Positions 1 through 11,740 of a stretch of 64,000 nt of DNA are shown here, piece after piece. The notes beneath the pieces were generated by a model. It worked only from the letters and a program-made list of their open reading frames with translations, was not told where the DNA came from and searched no databases. The translations under genes and the position numbers were made by a program. Every line of letters begins with the position of its first letter. The stretch's first letter is position 1. The DNA lies in the NCBI GenBank assembly GCA_004369045.1, contig ML213513.1:908968-972967 (forward strand), written 5' to 3'. The stretch is from Heliocybe sulcata (Eukaryota; Basidiomycota; Agaricomycetes; Gloeophyllales; Gloeophyllaceae).

Positions 1-308
1 TATCGTTCTCATGATGCATGTATGGCGCCAGTTTCGCGGTAAATGGTGAGTGCGTACGTTGTTATTGCTGTCGTTAGCCGCCGATCAGGCTCTCTGAAGC
101 GCTAACAAGACGAGACCAAGTCGGGAAGCTCCACGCGCGCCTTTTGATACGCTGGTACATCCATCAGCCTGGTCTACTTCCATGGCCATCTGGTTATCTG
201 ACGACAACATTTATGGATTTTGATGCTCCTTGCTGGGATTCAGCATGGGGAACAGTGTACACCTATGCTGCACCGGCTTCCCAGTCGCTCGATTCGAAGA
301 TCTGTCTT
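1..308. other. intergenic, no gene recognised
   Basis: Downstream flank of the methyltransferase gene. Short open frames exist on the plus strand, but none has a recognisable motif or splice structure. I see nothing else here. Confidence 0.5.
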
Positions 309-1397
309 TTACACCCTCATCACGGACCATACCAGTAAATCTGCCTGCCACTTGTCCCCTAAGCTAACCGGCACTAAGCTCGCGTCTACTTTGACCGAAC
401 CGTCTTTGAATACCTGACTGTTCCACATGGTGCTCCAGCTCTGCGGCGAGTGGCAGAACATCCCTGCGTACTCCTCGCCTACGAGCTCGCCTTTCTCCTG
501 CGCGCCGAGGTGAGAGCCGAATATGACTGAACCGGGCTCAGGCGACAATAGAGAAGCCATGCGTTTTGCCAAGTCAAACTGCTTTTGTTCGTCGAAGAGA
601 TGAAAGAACAAGGAAGCGTGGATTGCCGCGATGTGGCCTCGTAATTGATTCAAAGTCGTCACCGTGGAGAGCGCTGGGGCTGGTAACCTCGGCTTCTCAT
701 ATACAACTGGAGTTGCGCTGACGAGACCGTCGTCAAAGGCATCTCCGGCTATGAAGGCGACCGGGAACGTCTCGGGCGTGGACTTAAACAAACAACTCGT
801 GCCCGAAGTTCCAGAAGTCTACAGATCACCCGCTTCAGTCTCTGCTCGAATTGTGGAACATGCGTGCTTGCCTTCTCGGTAATCAGAGGCGATAACCTGG
901 CTAGCGGGAAATCCGTCGGCGACTATCTTGCGTGTATCATTCCCGACTGTAGATTGCCTTAGCCCTACCTGGACCGGTGTACATGGGGACTGGATACGTA
1001 CAAGCGCATGCCATGTCGAGGAAGATGGCGTCCTTGCGTTTCTTTCCGAGATTCAAGCCGTGCTGGTACGCCGGCAGCCGGTGAATGTTTAACCTAAAAG
1101 CCATCCCTTAGCCGGCACCGTGGCACCGAAATCGGTGTGGCACTTACTTCGTAAAGCCAAATCCCCAAATGCAGGGGTACGGATACACCTGTTGGTGATT
1201 ATGACTTCGTACCAACCTCGAACCGAGCATGAGGTCCTCACCTCGAATGCTTTCTTCTGTATAGCAAGTATGTGCTCCTTCAGCTGGTCATCACTCTCAA
1301 TGCCTGTCTGCGCCTTCAGAAAGATGCGTTCCTCGTCGGAGAGAGAGTAGATCGAGGGATCCAGCTTGAGCGTCGGAGGCGGTACTTCTGGAGACAT
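309..1397 (-). pseudogene. SAM-dependent methyltransferase, frameshifted by a 4-bp duplication
   Basis: Resembles the basidiomycete class I (Rossmann-fold) methyltransferases often found near secondary-metabolism genes; substrate unknown. The start is the ATG at 1397 (MSPEVPPPTLKL...). Exons read in order: ...KKAFEV; YPYPCIWGFGFTK; LPAYQHGLNLGKKRKDAIFLD, leading into the SAM-binding motif I region ending FGNDTRKIVADGFPAS; FWNFGHELF; then the long C-terminal exon with FPVAFIAGDAF, IHASLFFHLFDE, LLSPEPGSVIFGSH and the end LLVWSVMRV. One intron (871-819) is GC-AG. At about 785-792 the unit AAAC (plus strand) is present twice, so the frame shifts between FGHELF and KSTPETFP. All splice sites and downstream codons look intact, so the lesion is recent, a strain variant or a sequence error. 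An upstream in-frame ATG at 1451 is a possible longer start. Confidence 0.72.
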
Positions 1398-2253
1398 CTC
1401 TGTTGGTCGCGTCGGAAGGGTGAGGATTATACCTCTGATAGGGCTCGTCATATATCTTCTGACAAGGGTCTTCCAAGTCTTCCTTTAGGACAGCCTATGC
1501 GTCCTCAGACCCGAATATTGTCAGCATTCTGACTACCATTGCCGTTCGCTCCGGTATGCAATGACTATATGAATAGGGAACGCTCACGGTGGACTACGGA
1601 TTAATCACATAAGGGGGATGCAGAAGGCCGAAAACGTAAGTTTTTCAGGCTCATCATGCACGTTCGGGGTAACATTCTTAAGCTTCCTGCTGCGTCCTCC
1701 GTGCACAAACCCCCTTAGACGCCTGTGCGGTGGTATTGGAATGGATTTACGTACACAAACGTAAAAGGTGTCGCATAGGGCATTCGTCCGATGCCGACGT
1801 ACGCGCGCGAGACTTGTTATTTCATTTGGTCACGGTCACGTGAGCTGTAAACACGAGCTGTCACGGGCAGAGCCTGCAGCTACAAACCTTCCGCTCACGC
1901 TAGTACCCACTGAACAGGCACATATGGCTCAGTAAGAAGAGTGACTACATTCACAGGTCTCTGGTATTCTTCGATGGCTTGCTAAGGATTAATAAGGGTG
2001 ATATGCGACAAAGATGGAGGCTTCGGAAGAGGCTGGGATATCACTCTTCAGCACGATCTATTTATGCTCTGGTCTTGAAGAATATCAAAGGGCGATCCTG
2101 AGAAAGCTGTTGCGCAGAGGCATAGTTGCATCCACATAAGCCCGCGATCGCACCAGGACTAGTCACTATCGAAGTTGTAGAGCGGCTAAACTCCAGGCGG
2201 CCGGTACAAATACAGAATATGCTAACGGTAGGTGGACCTCCTCATATGCACGA
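1398..2253. other. intergenic region between methyltransferase start and MFS 3' end
   Basis: About 0.85 kb holding the likely promoter of the minus-strand methyltransferase and the 3' flank of the minus-strand MFS gene. There is one CACGTG core near 1835. No coding frame or repeat is recognised. Confidence 0.45.
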
Positions 2254-3997
2254 CTACGCCACCAGCACGTCTTTATCGTCCCTCCCTACTGCCATCTTCC
2301 TCTTTTCCAGTGATGCCTTCTTAGGATTCCGATGCCGGAATATCTCCTCTATCTCCTCCAGATTCCGTCCTTTCGTCTCCACAAAGGTGAAGTAGACTGC
2401 TGCAGCGCCGAGCAAATCCCACAGCGTATAAAATATATAGAACCGCCAGCCGGCTGAGGCAATAGCAGGCGGTGGCACGTAGGTATTGAAGATGTTAGCG
2501 ATGTTGCAGAGCAGGTTGAGCATCGCGAGTCCCTTCGCTCTAGTGGTGAATGAGAGAACCTCGGTAGGATAGAGAGCCATGGCAGGTATCCAGGTGAAGG
2601 CGTAGATGACTAGGACAATGAAGAGGAAGGCGATACCCACTACGCCGATGGCTGGATTCTTGGCCTGTTGGGCTGTGCAAGCGGTCATGATGGCAACGGA
2701 TACCGACATGCCTACGCTCCCTGGGAGGAGGAGCTTTCGTCGTCCCCAACGGTCTGTCCAGCGTAAGCCGGAGAGAGCAGCTACCATCATGATTGGAGTC
2801 TGCAGAGCGTTCAAAAGGAGCTGGGTGCGTATGTTTGTGATACCGGCCGTCTTAACTGGAGATACTAGTTAGAAACATTATTTCGTTCGAGCCCCAGACT
2901 TACCCATAAGAGGTAGGTAATAACTCGTCGGCGGAAGGATGAGTTGCCCGAAGAACGCAATGCAGACTATCAAGTAGGACCGATATAAAGCTGAACGAGA
3001 GTTGAATAGCTCCCGCACGTCCCACCACCGTTTATCGGAGCCTTCAGCTGAAATATATCGAGCCATATCGTCGAGCTCGAAGGCCACTACAGGAGAGCTG
3101 GAGTTGCCGTCTCCGTGGTACTTGATCAGGATCTGCTTCGCCTTCTCGACCTGTCCACGCCCGTAGTACCTATTACAACAATGAGTCACAAAGGACGTAA
3201 GTCCATCACCATATTCTCACCATCGAGGTGTCTCGGGAATGAACCAAGCAAATATGAACACAATCAGTGGAGGCAACCCTTGCACGGCAAGCGGCAACCT
3301 CCAGGTGAACTCGGGCGTATTAGGGACGTAGTCGAGTCCGTATATGAGCCAGGTTGAGATGATGGTCCCGATGAAGAAAGAAGCTTGGTAGCCCCCAGTG
3401 AGCACGCCTCGATACTTCGGGTAGGCCATCTCTACCACATACATCGGGCCTGCGGTCATAACTATCACAGCGCCCATCCCAAGGATGAATCTGCCGCCCA
3501 TTAGCGGGTGCAGGCTGCGTGCAGAGGCTTGAATGACGGCCCCCACGATGCATACTACCGAGCCTAGGATCATTCCTCCTCGTCTGCCAAACTTGTCGGA
3601 AATTTGACCGGCGACGAAGCAGCCTGCGACGTTGCCGATGACATACAGAGCCGCAATAAGGCCTTGGTTGCTCGTGGTGATGCCAAAGTACGTCGTGAAC
3701 GTGTCCAGCGCAAAAAGCCCACCTGAACGGATAGCGGTCAGACTGGAGGTGGGAGTGTATGATCAAGAGCTCACCATAGGTGTTTGCATCGAGTCCGTTG
3801 GTTGCCGAACAAAGGTATGCAATGAAGAGGATTGCGTAAAGCTTCAGGAAACTCTTCCGCAGTGGGTGAGCATTTTCATCCAGCAGAGCTTTCGCCAGTC
3901 GAGGATCTCCGAGGACAGATTCTTCTACCACATCGCTAGAGGATCGCGGCAAAGACTCTACATATCCTAGATTCGCTGAGTCTTTGGGTGAGTCCAT
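2254..3997 (-). CDS. MFS sugar (hexose/lactose-type) transporter
   Basis: Major facilitator superfamily sugar porter of the plasma membrane, likely proton symport of a hexose or disaccharide. Four exons (3997-3775, 3722-3221, 3169-2904, 2855-2254) with GT-AG introns join to exactly 531 codons, the usual length for fungal sugar porters. Visible marks are the loop 2-3 motif DKFGRRGG, the helix 4 stretch RFILGMGAV, the loop 6 motif PETPRW, the DRWGRRK loop in the C-terminal half, and the end motif VETKGRNLEEIEEIF, which is the sugar-porter C-terminal signature (PETKG-like). I count about 12 hydrophobic segments. The start at ATG 3997 gives MDSPKDSANLGY; a GTG further up is ignored. It resembles the basidiomycete LAC12/general-substrate group, but the substrate cannot be read from sequence. 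Confidence 0.9.
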
Positions 3998-5103
3998 AGC
4001 GGAAGCTGATAGTGGCACAACTCACGTAGAGCGTGAACAGATGCAACTATCTTGTACGCACTGTAGGCGATTTTCTTGTACTACTGAGGATAACCCGGGG
4101 TGACGAGAGCGAGGCAAAAATAGCTTGACGCCCTGGCGCGTGCAGGTGTCACGAGTCCCTTGGACTTCTTCGAGGAGGTCCGTCGGGGAGTATAGTTGCA
4201 CTCCAATTGTCCGACGTAAATCCCTGCGAGCATAAGAGTAAAAGAGGGACGACGAGAGACGCGCCAGCAGTGATCTTCAGAGCTTCCCCAGCGGATCCTA
4301 CGTACAACCCTGCCGGTGCGCCCGACATGGAGACCAGTCCGGCCAGTCTAGTCTCTTGCCGTAAGCTATCTGCATGGTCATTGATTCTATGCAGCCGAAC
4401 GGGCTAGGAGAGGTAATAACAAGCATCTTTCAGTGTGAGAGGCACGTACTTCAGGAGAGTGGTACCTGGTGCATGCGATATTAATGACGGGCGCATTTTG
4501 CACAAGGTTGACACATGAAGTGTATGGTATGCACAGTGGCTTAATTGACCTTCCATTAACGCCACCAATTGTGAGGTTGAGTTTGTAGGGGAATACATAG
4601 GCCATTCCACAATTCCGTCCTCTTCCTCCATTGGGATTTCTCCTATGAGAGCCTTGACAATGAGCTTACCTCCAGTTGTTACATGGTCATACCGTTCCTG
4701 GCTGATAACTGGAACATGCCAAGGCCAGCGACCATCTGCTTCGTAGCATCAGTGCCTGGAGGATTACTGCCTATCGAAGTGATCCGTTGCGCATGCCTGG
4801 ACGGACAGCTGGGTAGGAGTCCAGAAAAAAGGCGTTGACTCCGCATCAGCCAATCACAAGTCTCAAGAAGATGCTCCGACGTAGCTTCAAATGGGAATTA
4901 ACTGGAAAGGAGCCTGCCTCCGCTGCTTCTCTGTCCGATCAGTAGCAGCCAAGTAACGCATACCACGATATGCCGCTCAGATATTGCGCGTGTTCTTGGT
5001 CTTATAACGGCGCGGGCAGGGGAACCGTTTCTTCGGACGTCTTGTCGTTCTGTACGGTCTCTACTGACTCGCTCCGACTGGGGCATTCCATTCGTTTAGC
5101 AGC
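3998..5103. other. intergenic, divergent promoters of MFS and protease genes
   Basis: A 1.1-kb gap between divergently transcribed genes, so it should contain both promoters. The minus strand has two short open stretches (about 4165-4345, with a hydrophobic run ASLVVPLLLL, and about 4675-4800, reading NPPGTDATKQMVAG) that look faintly protein-like. They are separated by stops and I could not connect or identify them; they may be relics of an old gene. Confidence 0.4.
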
Positions 5104-8100
5104 ATGAAGCTATCCTTACTCTCTTTAGCGTTCGGAGCGGCGTGCGTCGCTGCCACGGTCCCTCTGTCTAGTGTCAAGAAGGCTACTACCGCCCCGAACA
5201 ATGTCGTGGAAGGGGAATACATTGTGGAGATGAAGGACGTGCAGGGCTTGGGCGGGAAGAGGGCATTTGCTTCGGTACATGGTCCAGACCTTGTATGACA
5301 GAACACTGAAGCTGAGTACCTACGGGAATACGCAGATGCATGACACTCTATATCGCTCCTTACGCAAGCGCGATATCGCCTTCGATGTGAAGAAAGAGTA
5401 CAACCAACCTGGTATCATGGTCGGAGCCACACTGAAGCTCTCGGTCAGTCTCTAGCTTGAAATTCAATCAGACACCTACTCACGGGGCCGTGCCAGTCGC
5501 CGGAGGTATGCAGAGTTATTGAGCATGATTCGACGTGATAATTCATCCCCTGAAAGGACGTCACGCAAATCGCGTCCATTGCAGGCGTCGAAGCCATTCG
5601 CCCTGTCATTGCCGTTCCGATGCCAAAGTAAGTGTTCATTGCGGCACGCTTAAGTCTCAATATAATAACCGATGTTTTCAAAATTCTATCAGGCGTATCA
5701 ATCAGTTCTCTGTCTCTTCCCCGAAAGACTCGCGCATTACTGCTGATTCGGAGACGACGCATGTTATGACCGTAAGATATTTACCTTCTGCGGCTATTCT
5801 CAGATGGTGACAACACAAATTACTAGGGTGTGGATAAGGCCCATGCGGCTGGTGTCACCGGTGAAGGCATCAAGATCGGCATGTATGTACTTTCCTCCCG
5901 AACTAGTCATTGCAGATATGCTTAAAGGGAATAGCATCGACACTGGTATCGATTATAACCATCCGTTACTCGGCAGCGGGATCGGTGCGGGCTTCAAAGT
6001 TATCGGAGGCTACGATTTTGTCGGTGACGCATATACCGGTAGCTAACGACGCGAAATCTTTAGAGCCATGCAATTGATTTCGTGCTGCAGGTAGCAATAC
6101 TCCCGTCCCTGATGATGACCCGCTTGACACGTATGTCTCTTTTGGAATCTATCTGGCTCACACTAACTCGAGACCTCTCTAGCTGCAACGGTGTGTCTTC
6201 TATTTTACCCATGATTTGTTGTAGACTGAGCTTGATACCCTGCGCCCCGCAGGCCACGGAACGCACGTCGCGGTACGTCCTGCCTTCTCACTTCCTCTTT
6301 TTGAACCCTATGCTAACTGCCACACTAGGGCATCATCGGTGCAAACCCAGGCAACGACTTCGGTATCAGCGGCGTCGCATATGGCGCCTCCATCGCGTCC
6401 TACAGGCTCTTCGGCTGCTCTGGGTTCGTGAGCGACGACAGTACGTATTGTCTACCTGCTATCCCCCCCTTCGTTCACTATACCGCAACTAGTCATCGTC
6501 GAGGCGCTCCTGCGCGGGTACAACGACGGCATGGACATCCTCACGCTGTCTCTGGGGGGTGTTGAGGGCTGGACAGAATCGTCGAGCGCAGTTGTTGCGA
6601 GTCGCATTGCGGGTCAGGGGCGCGTGGTCACGATCGCGGCGGGAAATGACGGTGCATATGGGAGTTGGTATGCCTCGAGCCCCGGGACGGGTGTCGATGT
6701 TATTTCTGTCGGGAGTGTAAACAAGTGAGTATACCGGCAGTGGGAGAGCACGGTGATCACGTTAATGCTTTTCTAGCATCGCTATTCCTGTGCAGAATGC
6801 GACCGTGCAAGGAGTTGAACATGATCCTATCGTGCGTTGTTTCTCTCGTAACCTGCTTGTCTACCGTGAATTTGACTTCTGCGCAACAGCCTTATCTGGA
6901 AGCACTTCCCCTCAATATCAGCAGTCCCCGCCCCATCTACGCAACCTCGACGGATACCACCGTCGCTGACGATGCGTGCAATCCCCTTCCTGATGATACA
7001 CCCGACCTGAGCGGGTACATTGTTGTCATTCGCCGTGGAACTTGCACATTCGTAAGCACCCCGTTGCATCCGTTATCCCTGCTGTTCACAGGTCCTTGGT
7101 AGACGACTAAACTCGATAATGCTGCCGCGAAGGGCGCCAATGCGTTCTTGATCTATAAGTAAGCGTGCAGCTTGACAAACTAGGTTTAGGCTGAGAAATA
7201 GCCTTGCAGCAATGGCGGTAGTTTCTCTGCCATCAGTGTTGGTGACTACACCGCTACGCTCATCTCAGAGTCGGATGGTGCTTTCGTACGTGCATTCCTT
7301 AATTTGTATATGAAGACCAGTCCCTGATACACTTGGTTAGCTGGTCAACGCCTTCGCAGCCAAGGAGAACATCACTGTCTCTTTCCCTCAGTCTGGCGCA
7401 GCTTGGACGCTTCCTGACGACACTGTCGGGGGTCTCATGTCCGACTTCTCAACATACGGACCGACGTATGACATGTACTTCAAGCCCGCGGTCTCCGGAC
7501 CAGGTGGTAATATTCTTTCTACGCTCCCAGTCGCCCTCGGCAGCTATGGTGTTGAGTCAGGCACCTCGATGGCCACGCCGTTTGTTGCAGGTAGTGCAGC
7601 TCTCGTGCTGCAGAGCAAAGGCAAAGACGCTGCGAAGTCGCTGAGGACTTTGTTCCAGACCACGGCGTCCAATGTTGCGTCCAGTAAAACGGATGGAGAG
7701 CCCCTGCAGACCGTTTCGCAGCAGGGAGCGGGGTTGATACAGGTTGACAGGGCTCTCTCCACGAAGACGGTGGTGTCTCCTGGTCAGTTTACGCTGAATG
7801 ATACGGAACACTTTGAGGGATTGTGAGTGGTTTGATTATAATGGGCTAAGGGCTGCCTAACGAGACTACGTATAGCAAAACATTCACTATCAAGAATACC
7901 GGCTCGAAGGCTGTAACCTACAAGCTCTCTCATGTGCCCGCAGGCACCGCTACGTCTATCCAACCTGTCCGTAGGGCGTTGTCCGCGTCATATCCACTAA
8001 CTGACGTCCATTTCAGGGAAGTATCTTCGCATCGGACGGACCTGTACCTCTCACTACAGACTATGCTCAAGTCACATTCGGCCTAACCAAGATTACCGTT

Positions 8101-8876
8101 CTTCCTGGTGCCATTGTACCAGTACCCGTGTGGTTCAAAGCTCCCCAGGGTGTCGATGCCTCCACCTACCCTGTCTACGGCGGCTTCATTCAAGTCGAGG
8201 CTCCGGGAGAGACGTTGAAGGTGACCTACCTTGGTGTGGCAGCCTCCTTGAAGGACAAGGCCGTCGTTGATACCACGGATGAGTACTTTGGCGTTCCAAT
8301 CCCTGCGCTATTGGATGCCTCTGGGGATGTTGCAGGGAATGACACCAACTATACTATGCAAGGCGACGATGTTCCAGCCTTACTGTACAGGTTGGTCAAT
8401 ATGGCTTTGGTGCATTCAGTGTATGGCTTATTCGAGGTGATTGTCTAGATTTGCGTTCGGCTCAGCCCATGTTCGACTCGATCTGGTGCCGAAGGACTCC
8501 AGTGTCTCTCCGACCCTTAGCAAGCGTGACTGGTGGAACTGGTGGTGGCCACAGAAGCCTTCGAACTCGTACGACAAGGTGCCCATCGTCGGCACCCTTG
8601 CGGAATACGACTACGTTCCCCGTAACTCGGATGCCTCGGTAAGTGTGGGTCGACTTTGACTACCACTCTGTATACTGACGCCTCCGTTGACCCTAGACAT
8701 CGGACGACAACGGCTACAACACCTACGCCTTCACTGGGTCTTTTGCCAATGGCACGAAAATTGCCGTTGGTGAATACAAGGTCCTCATGAGGGCTCTCAA
8801 GGTTGCTGGTAATCCGGCGAACGAGGCTGACTATGAAACGTGGCTGAGCCCTGCCTTCGGAGTCACTGTGGCCTAG
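5104..8876 (+). CDS. secreted subtilisin-like serine protease (S8A) with PA domain
   Basis: Extracellular endopeptidase of the fungal Vpr-like S8A group. The ATG at 5104 starts a signal peptide (MKLSLLSLAFGAACVAATV), followed by an I9-like propeptide (EGEYIVEMKDV ... KKEYNQPGIMVG). Catalytic Asp lies in IIDTGIDYNHP (codon 5939-5941), His in GHGTHVAGIIGAN (6255-6257, just after an intron), the oxyanion-hole Asn in AAGNDGAYG (6645-6647) and Ser in SGTSMATPFVAG (7566-7568). Between Asn and Ser sits a protease-associated insert (LSGYIVVIRRGTCTF). After the peptidase core come fibronectin-III-like beta domains (FTIKNTGSKAVTYKLSHVPAG onward), and the protein ends AFGVTVA. More than ten short introns interrupt the gene, for example after HGPDL, before DVTQIASIAG and before GVDKAHAAG. 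All catalytic residues are present, so it is probably active in nutrient acquisition. Confidence 0.92.
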
Positions 8877-9161
8877 GATGATACAGACTTTTTCGCTCTA
8901 GTTCGCATGTACCCTACCATTTCTTGACCTAATGACTGTAACTGGCACACTTGCTACCGCTGCTCGATGAGGGCAATCTATTGGATGGGAATGAGCACGC
9001 GCTGGATCGAGGAAAAGAGGGACAATATAATTTTCTCAGCCTGTAAATAAATCTGTTAAATAAACTCTCACTATCCAATATTATACGATTATTCGGCTGC
9101 AGGGCACTTGACGCCATCCACTCCCAATAGGTGCCCTGTTGCCGCTATTCTACCTCTGGCA

Positions 9162-10484
9162 ATGGTCCGATACGACCCCGACAAATGGATTGCCCAGCTC
9201 ATGGAATGCCAGCATCTGCCTGAAGCTGAAATGAAGCTGCTCTGCGAGCGCGTGCGCACCATTCTCATCGAAGAGTCGAATATCCAGCCAGTGTCGAGCC
9301 CAGTTACAATATGCGGCGACATACACGGACAGTTCTGGGACCTTCTAGAGCTACTGAGGAAGGGGGGAAAACCGCCAGATACGAGCTATATCTTCATGGC
9401 GAGTGTAGCGTCTCAATTATAGGAATTGGCGAAAAGAGTAATGGGTGATGTAGTAGGGCGACTTCGTTGATCGAGGGCATTATAGTCTGGAGACGGTTTC
9501 TCTGTTATTAGTGCTGAAAGCTCGGTATGGGGCCAGATTCTGCGTCTGAACTGAACTGCTCATGGCAGGGCGCTAGGTACCCGGACAAGGTCACGCTACT
9601 GCGAGGAAACCACGAGAGCAGGCAGATCACACAGGTGTATGGCTTCTATGGTACGACTATCCTTCCGTGTCTGCACCGGCCGCTGCTGAGCCTTTGAAAG
9701 ACGAGTGTCAGCAGAAATATGGCAGCGCCACAGTGTGGAAAGCCTGTTGTAACGTCTTCGACTATCTAAACCTCGCAGCCGTAGGTCTCCATCTCACCTC
9801 ATTATAACCGTACCGATGAAGCCTTCTGGATACAGATCATAGACGGAGAGACACTCTGTGTGCATGGCGGCCTGTCGCCCGATATCCGGACGTTGGACCA
9901 GATACGTGTCCTGTCGAGGGCGCAGGAGATCCCGCACGAAGGCGCTTTCTGCGGTTGGTCTTTTCATGTACGCATGCAGGAGCTTCGTATTGATTGAGAG
10001 TATAGATCTTATGTGGTCAGATCCAGATGATATCGCCAATTGGGCTGTCAGCCCGCGAGGTGCCGGATGGTTATTCGGGGCGACTGTCACACGAGAGGTG
10101 CCCAGTCTGCTCTTTTGCTTTGGTCGTCTTAAACGCTCATCGATCATCACCCATCTGCATCCAGTTCAACCACGTCAATTCGCTTTCCCTCATCGCCCGC
10201 GCACACCAGCTTGTGCAAGAAGGCTACAAATACATGTTTGACGGGCAACTCGTAACCGTTTGGTCAGCTCCGAACTATTGCTACCGCTGTGGGAATATGG
10301 CGTCGATCTTGACGGTCAAGCCGGAAGGCGAGAAAGAGTTTGTGGTGTTTGGCGCGGCAGAGGAGAATGAGAGGGATAGGGGACAAGCGACGAGGAGGAT
10401 GGTAAGTTCTCGTCTGTATTCTGTTGTGTAGTTTACTTACTGGGCCGACGGGCGGGATAGGGCGCGATGCCGTATTTTGTGTAA
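9162..10484 (+). CDS. PP2A-like serine/threonine protein phosphatase catalytic subunit (Ppg1/PP6-like)
   Basis: Metallophosphatase of the PPP family. Eight exons (9162-9398, 9457-9524, 9577-9650, 9701-9780, 9836-9953, 10006-10097, 10165-10401, 10461-10484) join to exactly 310 codons. The metal-binding and catalytic motifs are complete: [29 protein letters not shown] and [32 protein letters not shown] is typical of the PP2A/PP4/PP6/Ppg1 branch. The first intron (9399-9456) is GC-AG. The C-terminus reads PYFV where most PP2A-like enzymes end in YFL, the tail that is methylated and read by regulatory subunits. Start at ATG 9162 gives [13 protein letters not shown]. It is not canonical PP2A; the Ppg1 group is my best guess, with Sit4/PP6 the alternative. 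Confidence 0.92.
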
Positions 10485-11740
10485 GATGCTGACTGCTGCT
10501 GCTTTGGTGAGGCATGCCGTATCTATTGTTGTATCACTCGGGAGCTGCATGTCTTCTCCAATGTCCTTTGCATCTCTCCCCAAAGCGGCCTTGACTTCTC
10601 CAGAAGCAGACACGGTATACTGGTCGATACCGGTGAAGCTATGCATCAGTGAAAGCGACCTTCTCTAGACGTCACGGCAGGTTGTTCCTCCTCGTTCCAT
10701 TACTGAAGATTTTGGATCCCGGTCTGTAAAAGTCTCCCAGTCATCATGCGAGAGCATCATCTCTGGGCCCGTGGCGGAAGAACATCGAGAGCCACCCGGA
10801 GTAGCCTTTCGGTGCTTGCCGACTGTCCTTGTCTCTGCGGTATTGCTGAGCAGATCGCTACTTACGCCAGTTATTATATGCACACGGCTATAGAATACAG
10901 GAAGACCTTGGCAGAAGACCGTAGAAAATCGGCAAATATCTGTGAAATTATGCAGGCGTGTTGATGCACAGCAGCATCACGTGATCGCTTGCCAGCGCCA
11001 ACGCAGCGCTGACCAGGGCGACCCCCCTTGCGCGCTGCCGACACAGAGTCATCACGCTGGGTGCCAGCGCCACGGTGCCTCTGCATGCACCGCGCCGCTG
11101 GCCAGGGCAACACTACGTCTAGGCATGGCAAATTTCTTGGGGCCAAAAGCCCTTTCCTCACGGAACTCACGGAAAAATGCGATTGGCAACTTCGAGAAAG
11201 GTCCAAAAAAATTTCATACTGTCCAAGATAGAGACAAGATATTGATAAGTAAGACACAGAAACCCAAGATATGACCTATAGCAACCTTCTCTCGATTCCA
11301 CTTTCTCGAAAAAGTTGCCTCAGCAGTCACATTGGGTCACGTGATGCAGCCGAAACTGCATGTCATATCGTGCAGGTGCATAATATGAGTAACGGCTTGA
11401 GTAACCTCCCTATACACCCAAGAGACTCGAAGTCGCCCATTTGCATTGACATATTAAACTATCCCTGATCCAGAGTCAAACGAGCACAGAGGCCTGACCG
11501 CTCAGCTCTCACGTACTAGCGATTATTTCCTGCCGCAGGTAAATAGGTAAGCATCTACACGCCTTGCCTGGGTTTCTTGCAACAAACTGGACTTCAACGT
11601 TATGCTGTCCTGGGTGGACGCTCTTCTTAAGATACTAGTGCCTTGACACCGCCACAGGTCACGCGGGTGCTTAGCGCTTATCTGTTGAAAGTCGCCATCA
11701 CTGCGGCTTTCAAATACCGCAGGACTCGTTGCCGACGACC
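10485..11740. other. intergenic region and promoter of ABC transporter copy A
   Basis: A 1.26-kb gap between two plus-strand genes. It contains two CACGTG E-box cores, at 10978 and 11338, both in the context TCACGTGAT. The minus strand has short open frames near 10437-10883, but they lack ATG starts and known motifs. No repeat or RNA gene was recognised. Confidence 0.45.
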
